8,807 nucleotides of DNA from Wenzhouxiangella sp. (GTDB lineage Bacteria > Pseudomonadota > Gammaproteobacteria > Xanthomonadales > Wenzhouxiangellaceae): NCBI GenBank assembly GCA_007116585.1, contig SKIE01000262.1:1-8807 (forward strand). Direction: 5' to 3'. This document shows positions 1-7,321 of this stretch, piece by piece. Each line of letters opens with the position of its first letter. Position 1 is the first letter of the stretch. The notes beneath the pieces were generated by a model that searched no databases, was not told the origin of the DNA, and was given only the letters and a program-made list of their open reading frames with translations. The position numbers were made by a program, and so were the translations under genes.

Positions 1-1171
1 CCGAGTTGTGGCCCAGCGCGGTGTTGGGTCCAAGCAGGGTGAAAAAGTTGGGAAAGCCGGGCACGGTTGAACCCTTGTAAGCCAGCGGCCCGTTGCGCCA
101 TGCATCGGTCAGGTCGAGTCCCTCACGACCAATGATCAAGCCTGAGGGCACGGGATCAGTCGCCCGGAACCCGGTACCCAGCACAATCAGATCGGCTGGC
201 CGGTGACGCCTGGCTTGATCCATGATGCCGTTCGTTGTGACCCGGGTGATCGGCGTGGTGACCAGCTCGACGTTGGCGGCACTGATTGCCGGGTAGTAGT
301 CGTTGGACATCAGCACACGCTTGCAGCCCATGGCGTAGTCCGGGCTCAGCCGGGCGCGCAGGGCCGGGTCGGCAACCTGCCGGGACAGATGCCGTCGGGC
401 TTTCCACCGATGGAAGGCAGTCAGGCGCGGGAAGCGGGTAAACGCCGGCAGGCGCGACTCCAGCAGCAGAAATAGGCCCAGGCGGGTCAGGCGGCGATAG
501 AGCGGCAGGCGCGCATGGAGCTTCTGCTGCCAGCGCGGAATCGGTCGATCCGGCTTGGGGAGAATCCACTGAGGACTGCGCTGGTATACCGTAAGTTGCG
601 TCGCGGAGCGCTGCAAGTGGGGAATGAGCTGGATGGCCGAAGCACCGGTGCCGATCACCGCCACGCGCTGGTCATCCCAGCGTAGGTCCTGCGGCCAGCG
701 CTGGGAATGAATCACCGGTCCGTCGAACTGGTCCAGGCCCGGTATGTCGGGGTAGGCCGGGCGCGAGAGCCCACCGATGGCCGAGACCAGTACCCGGGCC
801 TGATGCTCGCGGCCGTGCTGGTCCTGCGCCCGCCAGCACTTGTGATCCACGTCCCAGCGCGCCTGCACCATACGGGTTTTCAGGTGTATGCGTGAACGCA
901 GTCCGTGCTGATCCACAATATCTGACAGGGACGACTGGATCTCCGCGCGCGGCGGAAACCGGCGCGACCAGTCCGAGCGCGGCGCAAATGACAGTGAGTA
1001 AAGATGCGACTGGACATCGCAGGCGCAGCCGGGGTAGCGGTTCAGCCACCAGGTGCCGCCCACACCGGCTTCTGCCTCGAGAATGAGAAAGTCGCTGATC
1101 CCTGCCTGCTTCAGCCTGATTGCCAGGCCGATGCCGGAAAAACCGGCACCGATGATCAGAACAGAGTGCAT
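1..1171 (-). CDS. Flavin-containing monooxygenase, Baeyer-Villiger type (C-terminus cut by window edge)
   Basis: The minus-strand frame from ATG 1171 stays open to the left edge (390 codons, no stop). It encodes an NAD(P)H- and FAD-dependent monooxygenase that would insert oxygen into a ketone or oxidise a heteroatom; the substrate cannot be read. Visible motifs: the FAD Rossmann motif GAGFSG (residues 8-13); GGTWWLNRYPG followed by D52, matching the [A/G]GxWxxxxYPG...D signature; the Baeyer-Villiger fingerprint FxGxxxHxxxWP, exact at 149-160 (F149, G151, H155, W159, P160); the NADPH-binding GTGASA (174-179); and a late LGTGF (331-335). Relatives are about 490 residues, so roughly 100 C-terminal residues probably lie outside. 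No clear Shine-Dalgarno precedes ATG 1171, but the FAD motif sits at the usual distance from it. It lies 20 bp behind kbl on the same strand, suggesting co-transcription. The family is firm; the Baeyer-Villiger subclass is likely; the substrate is unknown. Confidence 0.92.
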   Translation of the reverse strand, partial: MHSVLIIGAGFSGIGLAIRLKQAGISDFLILEAEAGVGGTWWLNRYPGCACDVQSHLYSLSFAPRSDWSRRFPPRAEIQSSLSDIVDQHGLRSRIHLKTRMVQARWDVDHKCWRAQDQHGREHQARVLVSAIGGLSRPAYPDIPGLDQFDGPVIHSQRWPQDLRWDDQRVAVIGTGASAIQLIPHLQRSATQLTVYQRSPQWILPKPDRPIPRWQQKLHARLPLYRRLTRLGLFLLLESRLPAFTRFPRLTAFHRWKARRHLSRQVADPALRARLSPDYAMGCKRVLMSNDYYPAISAANVELVTTPITRVTTNGIMDQARRHRPADLIVLGTGFRATDPVPSGLIIGREGLDLTDAWRNGPLAYKGSTVPGFPNFFTLLGPNTALGHNS

Positions 1172-1191
1172 GCCGGCCGAGCGGTATCTTT

Positions 1192-2382
1192 TTAGATGAC
1201 GCCCAGCTTTCTGCCCACGCGCTCGAAAGCCGCTACTGCTTTTTCCAGCTGTTCACGGGTATGTGCGGCAGAGATCTGGGTGCGAATGCGCGCCTCGCCT
1301 TTGGGTACCACGGGATGGAAAAAGCCGATGACGTAAATACCTTCGGCAAGCAAGGCGTCGGCCATTTTCTGGGCCAGCGGGGCGTCGTAGAGCATGACCG
1401 GGACGATGGGATGATCGCCGGGTTTGATGTCGAAACCGGCTGCTGTCATGGTCTGGCGGAAGAAACGGGTGTTCTCCTCAAGCCGGTCGCGCAGCGCGGT
1501 CGAGTCGGACAGCATCTGCAGCACCTTGATGCTGGCTGCAACCAGCGAAGGCGTGAGAGAGTTGGAGAACAGGTAGGGTCGCGAGCGCTGGCGCAGGATG
1601 TCGATGACCGCCTGGCTGGCGACGGTGAAACCGCCCATGCCGCCGCCCAGTGCCTTGCCCAGAGTCGAGGTGAAGATGTCGACCTTGTCCATGACGCCGT
1701 GGTACTCGGCCGAGCCGCGGCCGGTGGGGCCGAAAAAGCCGGTCGCGTGACAGTCATCGACCATGACCAGCGCGTTGTACTTTTCTGCCAGCTCAGTGAT
1801 TTCATCGAGCTTTGCAACATAGCCATCCATCGAAAACACCCCGTCGGTCACGATCATTCGGGTGCGTTTGTCCTGTGTTTTTTTGAGGATGTCTTCGAGC
1901 GCGTTCATGTCTGAATTCGGATACCGGTGGCGCTCGGCCTTGCACAGGCGGATGCCGTCGATGATCGAGGCATGGTTGAGCTGGTCGGAAATGATGGCGT
2001 CTTCCGGCCCGAGCAAGGGTTCGAACAGGCCGCCGTTGGCGTCGAAGCAGGCGGCATACAGGATGCTGTCGTCCTTGCCGAAAAAGCTGGCGATGTCGCG
2101 CTCGAGCTGCTGATGGAGATCCTGGGTGCCGCAGATAAACCGAACCGAGGCCAGCCCGAAACCGTAATCATCCAGCGCTTGCCGCGCGGCGGCAATCACG
2201 TCGGGATGATCGGCCAGCCCGAGGTAGTTGTTGGCGCAGAAGTTCAAGACCTCGCCGCTGTCGCGCGTGCCGATCGCCACGCGCTGGGGCGTGGTGATGG
2301 CGCGTTCACTCTTGTACAGGCCGGCTTGCCTGAGGTTTTCGAGTTCAGCCTGCAAGCGGCTTTCGAAAGCGTTTTCGTTCAT
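1192..2382 (-). CDS. kbl: 2-amino-3-ketobutyrate CoA ligase (glycine C-acetyltransferase)
   Basis: This PLP-dependent cytosolic enzyme cleaves 2-amino-3-ketobutyrate with CoA to glycine and acetyl-CoA, the second step of threonine degradation after Tdh. The 396-residue product matches remembered E. coli Kbl (398 residues) nearly end to end: [10 protein letters not shown] (47-56), [10 protein letters not shown] (79-88), CFDANGG (112-118), the PLP-stacking His in NHASIIDG (H137), [10 protein letters not shown] with D209 and H212, the Schiff-base lysine K243 in [11 protein letters not shown], and the C-terminal [13 protein letters not shown] (357-369). A longer frame begins at TTG 2406, but ATG 2382 gives an N-terminus (MNENAF) aligned with the family, so I use it; neither start has a strong Shine-Dalgarno. 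Kbl normally sits beside tdh. Here tdh is about 3.8 kb upstream on the same strand, with three opposite-strand genes between, so kbl needs its own promoter, probably in the divergent gap with pldA. Confidence 0.97.
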   Translation of the reverse strand: MNENAFESRLQAELENLRQAGLYKSERAITTPQRVAIGTRDSGEVLNFCANNYLGLADHPDVIAAARQALDDYGFGLASVRFICGTQDLHQQLERDIASFFGKDDSILYAACFDANGGLFEPLLGPEDAIISDQLNHASIIDGIRLCKAERHRYPNSDMNALEDILKKTQDKRTRMIVTDGVFSMDGYVAKLDEITELAEKYNALVMVDDCHATGFFGPTGRGSAEYHGVMDKVDIFTSTLGKALGGGMGGFTVASQAVIDILRQRSRPYLFSNSLTPSLVAASIKVLQMLSDSTALRDRLEENTRFFRQTMTAAGFDIKPGDHPIVPVMLYDAPLAQKMADALLAEGIYVIGFFHPVVPKGEARIRTQISAAHTREQLEKAVAAFERVGRKLGVI

Positions 2383-2483
2383 GATTGTTGAACAGCGAAT
2401 GGCCAACCAGTCATTCTAAGCCAAGCATGGGATGCGTATACTCATGGCCTTGAATCGTAAGATGGCTTGGATTGGCAGGGATC
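2383..2483. promoter_or_regulatory. Divergent promoter region between kbl and pldA
   Basis: This 101-bp gap separates two divergently transcribed genes and must hold the promoter of each. On the plus strand TATACT (2437-2442) is a good -10 box, with a weak -35 candidate TTCTAA (2414-2419) 17 bp upstream; transcription would begin around 2449. On the minus strand TAGAAT (plus coordinates 2413-2418) is a reasonable -10 for kbl, starting near 2406 and leaving a leader of about 24 nt to ATG 2382; its -35 is poor. The plus-strand -35 and the minus-strand -10 overlap, so the two promoters may compete. This is motif matching by eye only. No known operator was recognised. Confidence 0.35.
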
Positions 2484-3512
2484 ATGGGAAATGCATGTTG
2501 TTTGCGGCTGGTGCTGCTTGCTGTTGGTCTGCTTGTTTTCGCTGTTGCCCAGGCCGGCGACGAGGACTGGAAAGCGCGTATCGCGGAGTGCGCTGAGGTC
2601 CGCGACCCGGAATTGCGCCTGGCCTGCTTTGATCGTGTGTCGGCCAATATGCGGGCGCCGGACAGCGATGCGGGGACAAGGCTTGCGCAGGAGTCACCGG
2701 CCTTGGCCAAGGCTTCGCGCATGAATCTGTTCTGGGAACTTGATGACGACACCCACAGCGGGCGCGGCAGGGTTCGTTCGTTCCAGCCGCTGCTGGCCGT
2801 GCCGGCGCGCTGGAGTAGTGCACCCAACAAGCGGCCGGGGTCGCCGAGTGGTGAAGCCATCGACAGGTTTCCGCTGGATTCGGTCGAAGCGCACTTTCGA
2901 CTCAGCCTGCGAACCAAGGCGTGGGACAACCCGTTTGGAGACAACGGCGACGTGTGGCTTGCCTACACGCAGAACGCGTATTGGCAGTCCTACAACAGCG
3001 CGGAATCTTCGCCGTTTCGCGAGACCAACTACCGCCCGGAGGTTTTTTCTGTCTGGCGGGTCGGGGTGCCGTTGAGTGAGCGCTGGAGTTGGCGGATGCT
3101 CAGCCTTGGGCTCATGCACGAGTCCAACGGGCGCGGCAGCGTGCTTGGAATCTCTCGCAGCTGGAACCGCCTGTACGCCAACTTTGGTTTCGAGGGGCCG
3201 AACACGGAGGTCTACCTGCGTCCCTGGGTCCGAGTGCTGCGCGAAGATCCGGACGATAACCCGGATATCGAGGATTTCCTGGGCTATGGCGATGTCCAAA
3301 TCATCCACCATCTGAATAGTCAGAGAATCGATTTGACCGCGCGCTGGAATCCTTCCACGGGCAAGGGCATGGCTCGGATTGGGTACCACTTTCCGCTAGT
3401 CGGTGATCTGCACGGCTTTCTGTCGGTCTTCAGCGGCTATGGCGAAAGCCTGCTCGACTACAACCATAGCCAGACCACCGTGAGCGCGGGCATTTCGATG
3501 TTTCAGTTCTAG
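2484..3512 (+). CDS. pldA: Outer membrane phospholipase A (OMPLA)
   Basis: This outer-membrane beta-barrel enzyme hydrolyses phospholipids that reach the outer leaflet; relatives are Ca2+-dependent and active as dimers. The product is 342 residues. A signal peptide (hydrophobic 7-22) has a likely cut after AQA at 24. The catalytic triad is visible: H212 and S214 in GLMHESNGR, and N228 in SRSWNR. SSPFRETNY (175-183), DDNPDI (257-262) and SGYGESLLDYN (317-327) match E. coli PldA closely. R217 and S224 correspond to Ca2+ ligands. The last residue is Phe, as expected for barrel assembly by BAM. The catalytic loop between S214 and N228 is two residues longer than I recall for E. coli. The mature N-terminus carries a Cys-containing segment (C36, C48) before the barrel. 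ATG 2484 is preceded by AGGGA, unusually close at 2 nt; an upstream TTG at 2472 is a less likely start. The rhodanese gene follows after 27 bp and is probably co-transcribed. Confidence 0.95.
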   Translation: MGNACCLRLVLLAVGLLVFAVAQAGDEDWKARIAECAEVRDPELRLACFDRVSANMRAPDSDAGTRLAQESPALAKASRMNLFWELDDDTHSGRGRVRSFQPLLAVPARWSSAPNKRPGSPSGEAIDRFPLDSVEAHFRLSLRTKAWDNPFGDNGDVWLAYTQNAYWQSYNSAESSPFRETNYRPEVFSVWRVGVPLSERWSWRMLSLGLMHESNGRGSVLGISRSWNRLYANFGFEGPNTEVYLRPWVRVLREDPDDNPDIEDFLGYGDVQIIHHLNSQRIDLTARWNPSTGKGMARIGYHFPLVGDLHGFLSVFSGYGESLLDYNHSQTTVSAGISMFQF

Positions 3513-3539
3513 CTGGCTTCAAGACCAAAAGGAGTAATC

Positions 3540-4091
3540 ATGCGAATCTTGATGTTGTTGTCTGCCCTGTGCTGGGCACTGGTTGTGTCGGCGCACGCTG
3601 GAGAGTATGGCATTTCGGCTCAGGAAGCCTTCTACAAGGTCCATAACGGAGACGGCGAGGTGTTGTTCATCGACGTTCGCGACCCGGTCGAAATCATGTT
3701 CATTGGCTGGGCCGACAGTGCCCATATCAATATTCCGTTCCTGCTGGTGGACCGGCACGGCTGGCGCGAGGACGGTGGTGGTTTCCCGCTGCCGCGCAAT
3801 GCGAATTTCGCCGCCGAGGTCGAGGCGGCCCTGGCAGCGCGTGGGCTGGATCGGGATGCCACCATCATCACCATGTGCCGCTCGGGCAGCGCCCGGGGCG
3901 AACCCAGCGCCAGCTATTTGCGCGAGGCTGGCTTCCCGAACGTGCTCTTCGTCCGGCACGGTTTCCAGGGTGATCGGATTGACGAAGGTGAGCATGCCGG
4001 CATGCGCCTGAAAAACGGCTGGCAGAACGAAGGGCTGCCCTGGCAGCCGCGGATGAACCCGGACAAGATCTACCGACCTGCACAGCCCTGA
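3540..4091 (+). CDS. Exported single-domain rhodanese-like protein
   Basis: This is a probable periplasmic rhodanese-fold protein of 183 residues. A signal peptide (hydrophobic 4-18) ends in AHA, with a likely cut after residue 20. The domain opens with FIDVRDPVE (43-51) and a DSAHINIPF segment (59-67) equivalent to the usual GHIxGAxNIP. The active-site loop starts at C113 in MCRSGSARG, so the catalytic cysteine is intact and persulfide transfer is possible; the physiological sulfur donor and acceptor are unknown. About 40 residues separate the NIPF segment from the active site, somewhat more than in minimal rhodaneses, and a Trp-rich tail (GWQNEGLPWQP, 160-170) follows the domain. A strong Shine-Dalgarno, AAGGAG at 3529-3534, sits 5 nt before ATG 3540. 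It lies 27 bp after pldA and 53 bp before the BCCT gene, consistent with a short operon. No functional link to phospholipase is evident. Confidence 0.88.
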   Translation: MRILMLLSALCWALVVSAHAGEYGISAQEAFYKVHNGDGEVLFIDVRDPVEIMFIGWADSAHINIPFLLVDRHGWREDGGGFPLPRNANFAAEVEAALAARGLDRDATIITMCRSGSARGEPSASYLREAGFPNVLFVRHGFQGDRIDEGEHAGMRLKNGWQNEGLPWQPRMNPDKIYRPAQP

Positions 4092-4144
4092 TTGGCGCTG
4101 ATCGGGCACGGGCGCCGCGCGCTCAGGCCCGGAAACCCTTGCGC

Positions 4145-6211
4145 ATGACACGTCGTCCGAACTACAGCCTCTGGATCACCTACGGCCTGACCACGCTCAT
4201 GGTTGTGGTCGGGGCCGTCTGGAGCGAGCCTTTCGGCCGGGCGGTGGCGTGGGTGCAGGCGTTTATCGTTGGCACCTTCGGTTGGTTTTACGTCCTGGCC
4301 GCGGTCTTTTTCCTGATATTCGTCCTCTGGCTCATGGCCAGTCGCTTCGGTGACATCCGGCTGGGACGCGACGATGAGGCACCGGAATACGGTTCGCTGA
4401 CCTGGTTTGCCATGTTGTTCAGCGCCGGCATGGGTATCGGCCTGATCTTCTACAGCGTGGCAGAACCGATTTCTCATTTCGCCGACCCGCCTCGGGCGGA
4501 GGCGGAGTCGCTGGATGCTGCCGCCGAATCCATGGTGATCACCTTTTTCCACTGGGGGCTGCATGCCTGGGCGATTTATGCCGTGGTGGGCTTGTCGCTG
4601 GCATACTTTGCCTATCGCCACAACCTGCCGCTGACCATTCGTTCGGCGCTTTATCCGATCCTGGGCGATCGCATTCATGGCCCGATCGGGGCGGGAGTCG
4701 ATGTGCTGGCCGTGTTCGGCACCATCTTCGGGTTGGCCACTTCGCTGGGCCTTGGTGCGATGCAGTTCAACGCCGGACTGGCCCAGCTTGATCTGGTCCA
4801 GATTTCAGTACCGGCCCAAGTCGTGTTGATCGGCCTGATCACGGCGCTGGCAACAGTATCGGCCGCCACCGGTCTGGACCGCGGCATTCGACGGCTCAGC
4901 CAGCTCAACATTCTGCTGGCGCTGGTTTTGCTCGGCGTTGTGTTTCTGGCTGGACCGACCCTGTTCCTGCTGCGCTCCTATGTGCAAAACATCGGCGCCT
5001 ACGCGGCCTCGTTGATTGAGTTGTCGTTCCATACCGATGCCTATATCGGAACCGACTGGCAGGAGGCCTGGACCATGTTCTACTGGGGCTGGTGGATCAG
5101 CTGGTCTCCGTTTGTCGGGATGTTCATTGCCCGGGTCTCACGTGGACGCAGCATCCGCGAGTTTCTCGCCGGGGTGTTGCTGGCGCCGTCGCTTGTAGTG
5201 TTTTTCTGGATGGCAGTTTTCGGCAACACCGCCATTCATTTCGAGCTGGAGTCCTCTGCCGCGCTGGTCGATGCGGTGCGCGCCGACTTATCGACGGTGA
5301 TTTTCGTGATGCTGGAACAGCTGCCGCTGGTTACGCTGACATCCCTGATCGCCATTACCGTCATCGCGATCTTCTTTGTCACCTCGGCCGATTCGGGTTC
5401 GCTGGTGATCAATATTCTGACTGCCGGCGGCGACCCTGATCCGCCGATGATCCGGCGCGCGGCCGGAGCGGTGCTGATCGGCGCGGTAGCGGCGGTACTG
5501 CTGCTCGGCGGCGGACTGGACGCCCTGCAGACCGCGGCCATCACCACGGCAATGCCGTTCAGCGTCATCTTGCTGTTGATGTGTCTGGCCCTGGTGCGGT
5601 CGCTGCGGGGCGAGCGGGTGCTGCGCCAGGACGCCGCCGGACGGGCCTGGCTGGAGGCGCAAAGCAGCTCGGCCGGGCCAGGCCGAAGGCAGCGTGCTCC
5701 GCTGGGTGCGGCGACGCCGCCGGATGGTTTTACGGGTGCCCGGCCGGGCCCGCTGGGCGTGGCCGAGCGAAAGGAAGACTGGCGCGAGCGGCTCAAGTTC
5801 GTGATTCGGGGCCATGAACGCTATACCGGCCTGGCGGCACAGCGCCAGGCGCAATTAATGCCTGAAATTCAGCGTTTCCTCGACCAGGTGGCGAACCCCG
5901 CATTGGAAGAGATTCAGGCCGAGCTTGAGCAATACCAGCGCCAGGTCCAGGTTACGCGTGGGGACGACCAGACAGGTCTGACGGTGTGGTCAGAGGGTGA
6001 CGAGGAATTCACCTTCGTGGTTCACGGGTTGTTGCGCGAACCGTTGAGTTTTGCCTTTCCCGAATTCACTCTGGCGCCGGAAGAAATCGAGCCGCGAGTC
6101 GAAATCATCCTGCCGACCGGCCGCCTCGGCGACTGGCCGCTGGATGAACTCAGCGCCGATCAGTTGCGCGACGAGTTCGTCACCGCTTATGCCCGCTGGA
6201 TGGGCTGGTAG
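4145..6211 (+). CDS. BCCT-family transporter, BetT-like (choline/betaine/carnitine type)
   Basis: This inner-membrane secondary transporter of the betaine-choline-carnitine family imports a quaternary-ammonium compatible solute or its precursor. It has 688 residues, close to E. coli BetT (677). Hydrophobic segments run from about residue 10 to 485, consistent with the family's 12 helices. Signatures: GMGIGLIFYSVAEP (95-108), the Trp-box helix FYWGWWISWSPFVG (312-325), and VTSADSGSL (412-420). A proline/glycine-rich linker (about 505-540) leads to a C-terminal cytosolic domain (about 541-688) ending in a segment resembling the BetT tail. In BetT-type carriers that tail takes part in osmotic regulation, so osmosensing is plausible here. 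Substrate and coupling ion (H+ or Na+) cannot be assigned. The start is uncertain: TTG 4139 lies 4 nt after GGAA(ACCC), whereas ATG 4145 is the ordinary codon; I chose ATG. The gene converges on tdh with 14 bp between stops and no evident terminator. Confidence 0.93.
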   Translation: MTRRPNYSLWITYGLTTLMVVVGAVWSEPFGRAVAWVQAFIVGTFGWFYVLAAVFFLIFVLWLMASRFGDIRLGRDDEAPEYGSLTWFAMLFSAGMGIGLIFYSVAEPISHFADPPRAEAESLDAAAESMVITFFHWGLHAWAIYAVVGLSLAYFAYRHNLPLTIRSALYPILGDRIHGPIGAGVDVLAVFGTIFGLATSLGLGAMQFNAGLAQLDLVQISVPAQVVLIGLITALATVSAATGLDRGIRRLSQLNILLALVLLGVVFLAGPTLFLLRSYVQNIGAYAASLIELSFHTDAYIGTDWQEAWTMFYWGWWISWSPFVGMFIARVSRGRSIREFLAGVLLAPSLVVFFWMAVFGNTAIHFELESSAALVDAVRADLSTVIFVMLEQLPLVTLTSLIAITVIAIFFVTSADSGSLVINILTAGGDPDPPMIRRAAGAVLIGAVAAVLLLGGGLDALQTAAITTAMPFSVILLLMCLALVRSLRGERVLRQDAAGRAWLEAQSSSAGPGRRQRAPLGAATPPDGFTGARPGPLGVAERKEDWRERLKFVIRGHERYTGLAAQRQAQLMPEIQRFLDQVANPALEEIQAELEQYQRQVQVTRGDDQTGLTVWSEGDEEFTFVVHGLLREPLSFAFPEFTLAPEEIEPRVEIILPTGRLGDWPLDELSADQLRDEFVTAYARWMGW

Positions 6212-6225
6212 CTGTCAATGGCCCC

Positions 6226-7278
6226 CTAAGCTGCCTCGACGTCCCCGGTCCAGTCGCAGACGACTTTGCCGCACTCTCCCGCCGCCATCAGTTCGAAGCC
6301 GGTCTCGAACTGCTCGATCGGCAGCTGATGGGTCAACGCCTTGTCCAGCGGAAAGCCGGTCAGCGCCATCTGGGTCATCTTGTACCAGGTCTCGTACATG
6401 CGCCGGCCGTAGACGCCGTGGACCTGGAGGCCTTTGAAGATGACCTGATCCCAGTCCACGCCGGCGCCTTTGGGCAGCAGGCCGAGCAGTGCGACGCGCC
6501 CGCCGTGGTACATGCAGTGGAGCAAGTCCTCGAACGCCTGCGGATGGCCTGACATCTCCATGCCGACATCAAAGCCGTCGATGTCGAGTTCGCCAAGCAC
6601 ATCGCGCAGGTTTTCCCGGCTGACGTTGACGGTCCGCGTCGCGCCCATGTTGGCTGCCAGGCCCAGGCGGTAGTCGTTGATGTCGCTGATGACAATGTGA
6701 CGGGCGCCAACGTGGCGGGCGATGCCTGCCGCGATAATGCCGATCGGGCCGGCGCCGGTGATCAGCACGTCCTCGCCGACCAGATCAAACTGCAGCGCGC
6801 AGTGAGCGGCGTTGCCGAAGGGGTCGAAAAAAGCAGCCAATTCGGAAGGAATTTCATCCGGAATAGGCCAGAGGTTGCTGGCCGGCACGACCACGTACTC
6901 GGCAAAACCGCCGTCGCGATTGACCCCGATGCCCTCCGTGTGCGGACACAGATGCTGCTTTCCGGCACGGCAGTTGCGGCACACGCCACAGACTACGTGG
7001 CCCTCTGCGCTGACGCGCTGATCCTCGTCGTAGCCGCGCACGCCTTCGCCGATCTCGACAATGCGGCCGACAAACTCATGGCCGATGATCAGCGGTGGCT
7101 TGATGGTGCGCTGGGCCCAGTCGTCCCACTGATAGATATGCAGGTCGGTCCCGCAGATTGCGGTCTTTTCGAGCTTCAGCAGCACCTCGTTGGCGCCGGG
7201 AGCCGGAATGGGTACCTCGTGCATCTCCAGACCGGGGGCAGCCTGGGCCTTGACCACGGCTCGCATGCTGGCGCTCAT
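6226..7278 (-). CDS. tdh: L-threonine 3-dehydrogenase
   Basis: This zinc-dependent medium-chain dehydrogenase oxidises L-threonine with NAD+ to 2-amino-3-ketobutyrate, the substrate of Kbl. The 350-residue protein aligns with remembered E. coli Tdh (341) almost throughout, offset by four residues. The catalytic zinc site has C42, H67 and E68; the structural zinc site has C97, C100, C103 and C111; T44 and H47 in CGTDLHIY match the proton relay. GEGV, GHVVCGVCRNC and GVNRDGGFAEY are in place. The Rossmann motif is GAGPIG (175-180), with acidic D199 in ISDIN indicating NAD+ rather than NADP+. FDVGMEMSGHP, VIFKGL and MYETWYKM are also characteristic. ATG 7278 is chosen because GGAGAA (7283-7288) lies 6 nt upstream; an in-frame TTG 7296 and ATG 7266 lack such a site. 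It follows the sirtuin gene by 43 bp, a gap that also contains a consensus -10 box. It is separated from kbl by three plus-strand genes, unlike the usual tandem pair. Confidence 0.97.
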   Translation of the reverse strand: MSASMRAVVKAQAAPGLEMHEVPIPAPGANEVLLKLEKTAICGTDLHIYQWDDWAQRTIKPPLIIGHEFVGRIVEIGEGVRGYDEDQRVSAEGHVVCGVCRNCRAGKQHLCPHTEGIGVNRDGGFAEYVVVPASNLWPIPDEIPSELAAFFDPFGNAAHCALQFDLVGEDVLITGAGPIGIIAAGIARHVGARHIVISDINDYRLGLAANMGATRTVNVSRENLRDVLGELDIDGFDVGMEMSGHPQAFEDLLHCMYHGGRVALLGLLPKGAGVDWDQVIFKGLQVHGVYGRRMYETWYKMTQMALTGFPLDKALTHQLPIEQFETGFELMAAGECGKVVCDWTGDVEAA

Positions 7279-7282
7279 GGGA

Positions 7283-7288
7283 TTCTCC
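7283..7288 (-). promoter_or_regulatory. Ribosome binding site of tdh
   Basis: On the minus strand GGAGAA precedes ATG 7278, with 6 nt between GGAG and the start codon. It fixes the tdh start against the in-frame TTG at 7296, which would lie upstream of this site, and ATG 7266, which has no purine-rich stretch at the right distance. Confidence 0.75.
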
Positions 7289-7307
7289 GAGAACAAATGT
7301 TGGCGAA

Positions 7308-7313
7308 ATTATA
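7308..7313 (-). promoter_or_regulatory. Likely -10 box of a tdh promoter
   Basis: A perfect TATAAT is read on the minus strand in the 43-bp gap between the sirtuin stop and tdh. Transcription would start about 7301 and give a leader of roughly 23 nt that includes the tdh ribosome binding site. No convincing -35 is present: the hexamer 16 bp upstream, inside the end of the sirtuin gene, is CCTTGA. If real, tdh can be transcribed independently of the sirtuin gene. A consensus hexamer can occur by chance, though it is less likely in DNA this GC-rich. Confidence 0.42.
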
Positions 7314-7321
7314 CAGGCTCC

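Noticed and set aside
156..1049. Two shorter minus-strand frames (156-569 and 672-1049) that could suggest a broken gene
   Set aside because: Direct translation from ATG 1171 to the left edge is uninterrupted and contains every monooxygenase motif, so the gene is intact and these frames are shadows.
1261..1914. Plus-strand open frame of 217 codons antisense to kbl
   Set aside because: It lies wholly opposite a clear kbl gene; its product has no recognisable domain and reflects GC-rich codon use leaving the opposite strand open.
2418..2470. Imperfect inverted repeats (AAGCCA at 2418-2423 with TGGCTT at 2463-2468) flanking the pldA promoter
   Set aside because: Six-bp arms 39 bp apart are easily due to chance, and no protein-binding pattern is recognised.
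2694..3389. Minus-strand open frame of 231 codons over pldA
   Set aside because: The plus strand carries the full PldA catalytic triad and barrel motifs. The antisense product is Arg/Pro/Val-rich with no domain.
4092..4144. GC-rich stem (CGGGC at 4103-4107 with GCCCG at 4127-4131) after the rhodanese gene, as a terminator
   Set aside because: The stem is only five pairs with a long loop and no following T-run, so termination is not supported; read-through into the BCCT gene is likelier.
5236..5854. Two minus-strand open frames of about 187 codons over the BCCT gene
   Set aside because: They lie inside a well-supported transporter gene and have low-complexity Ser/Arg/Ala or His/Arg/Gln composition typical of shadow frames.
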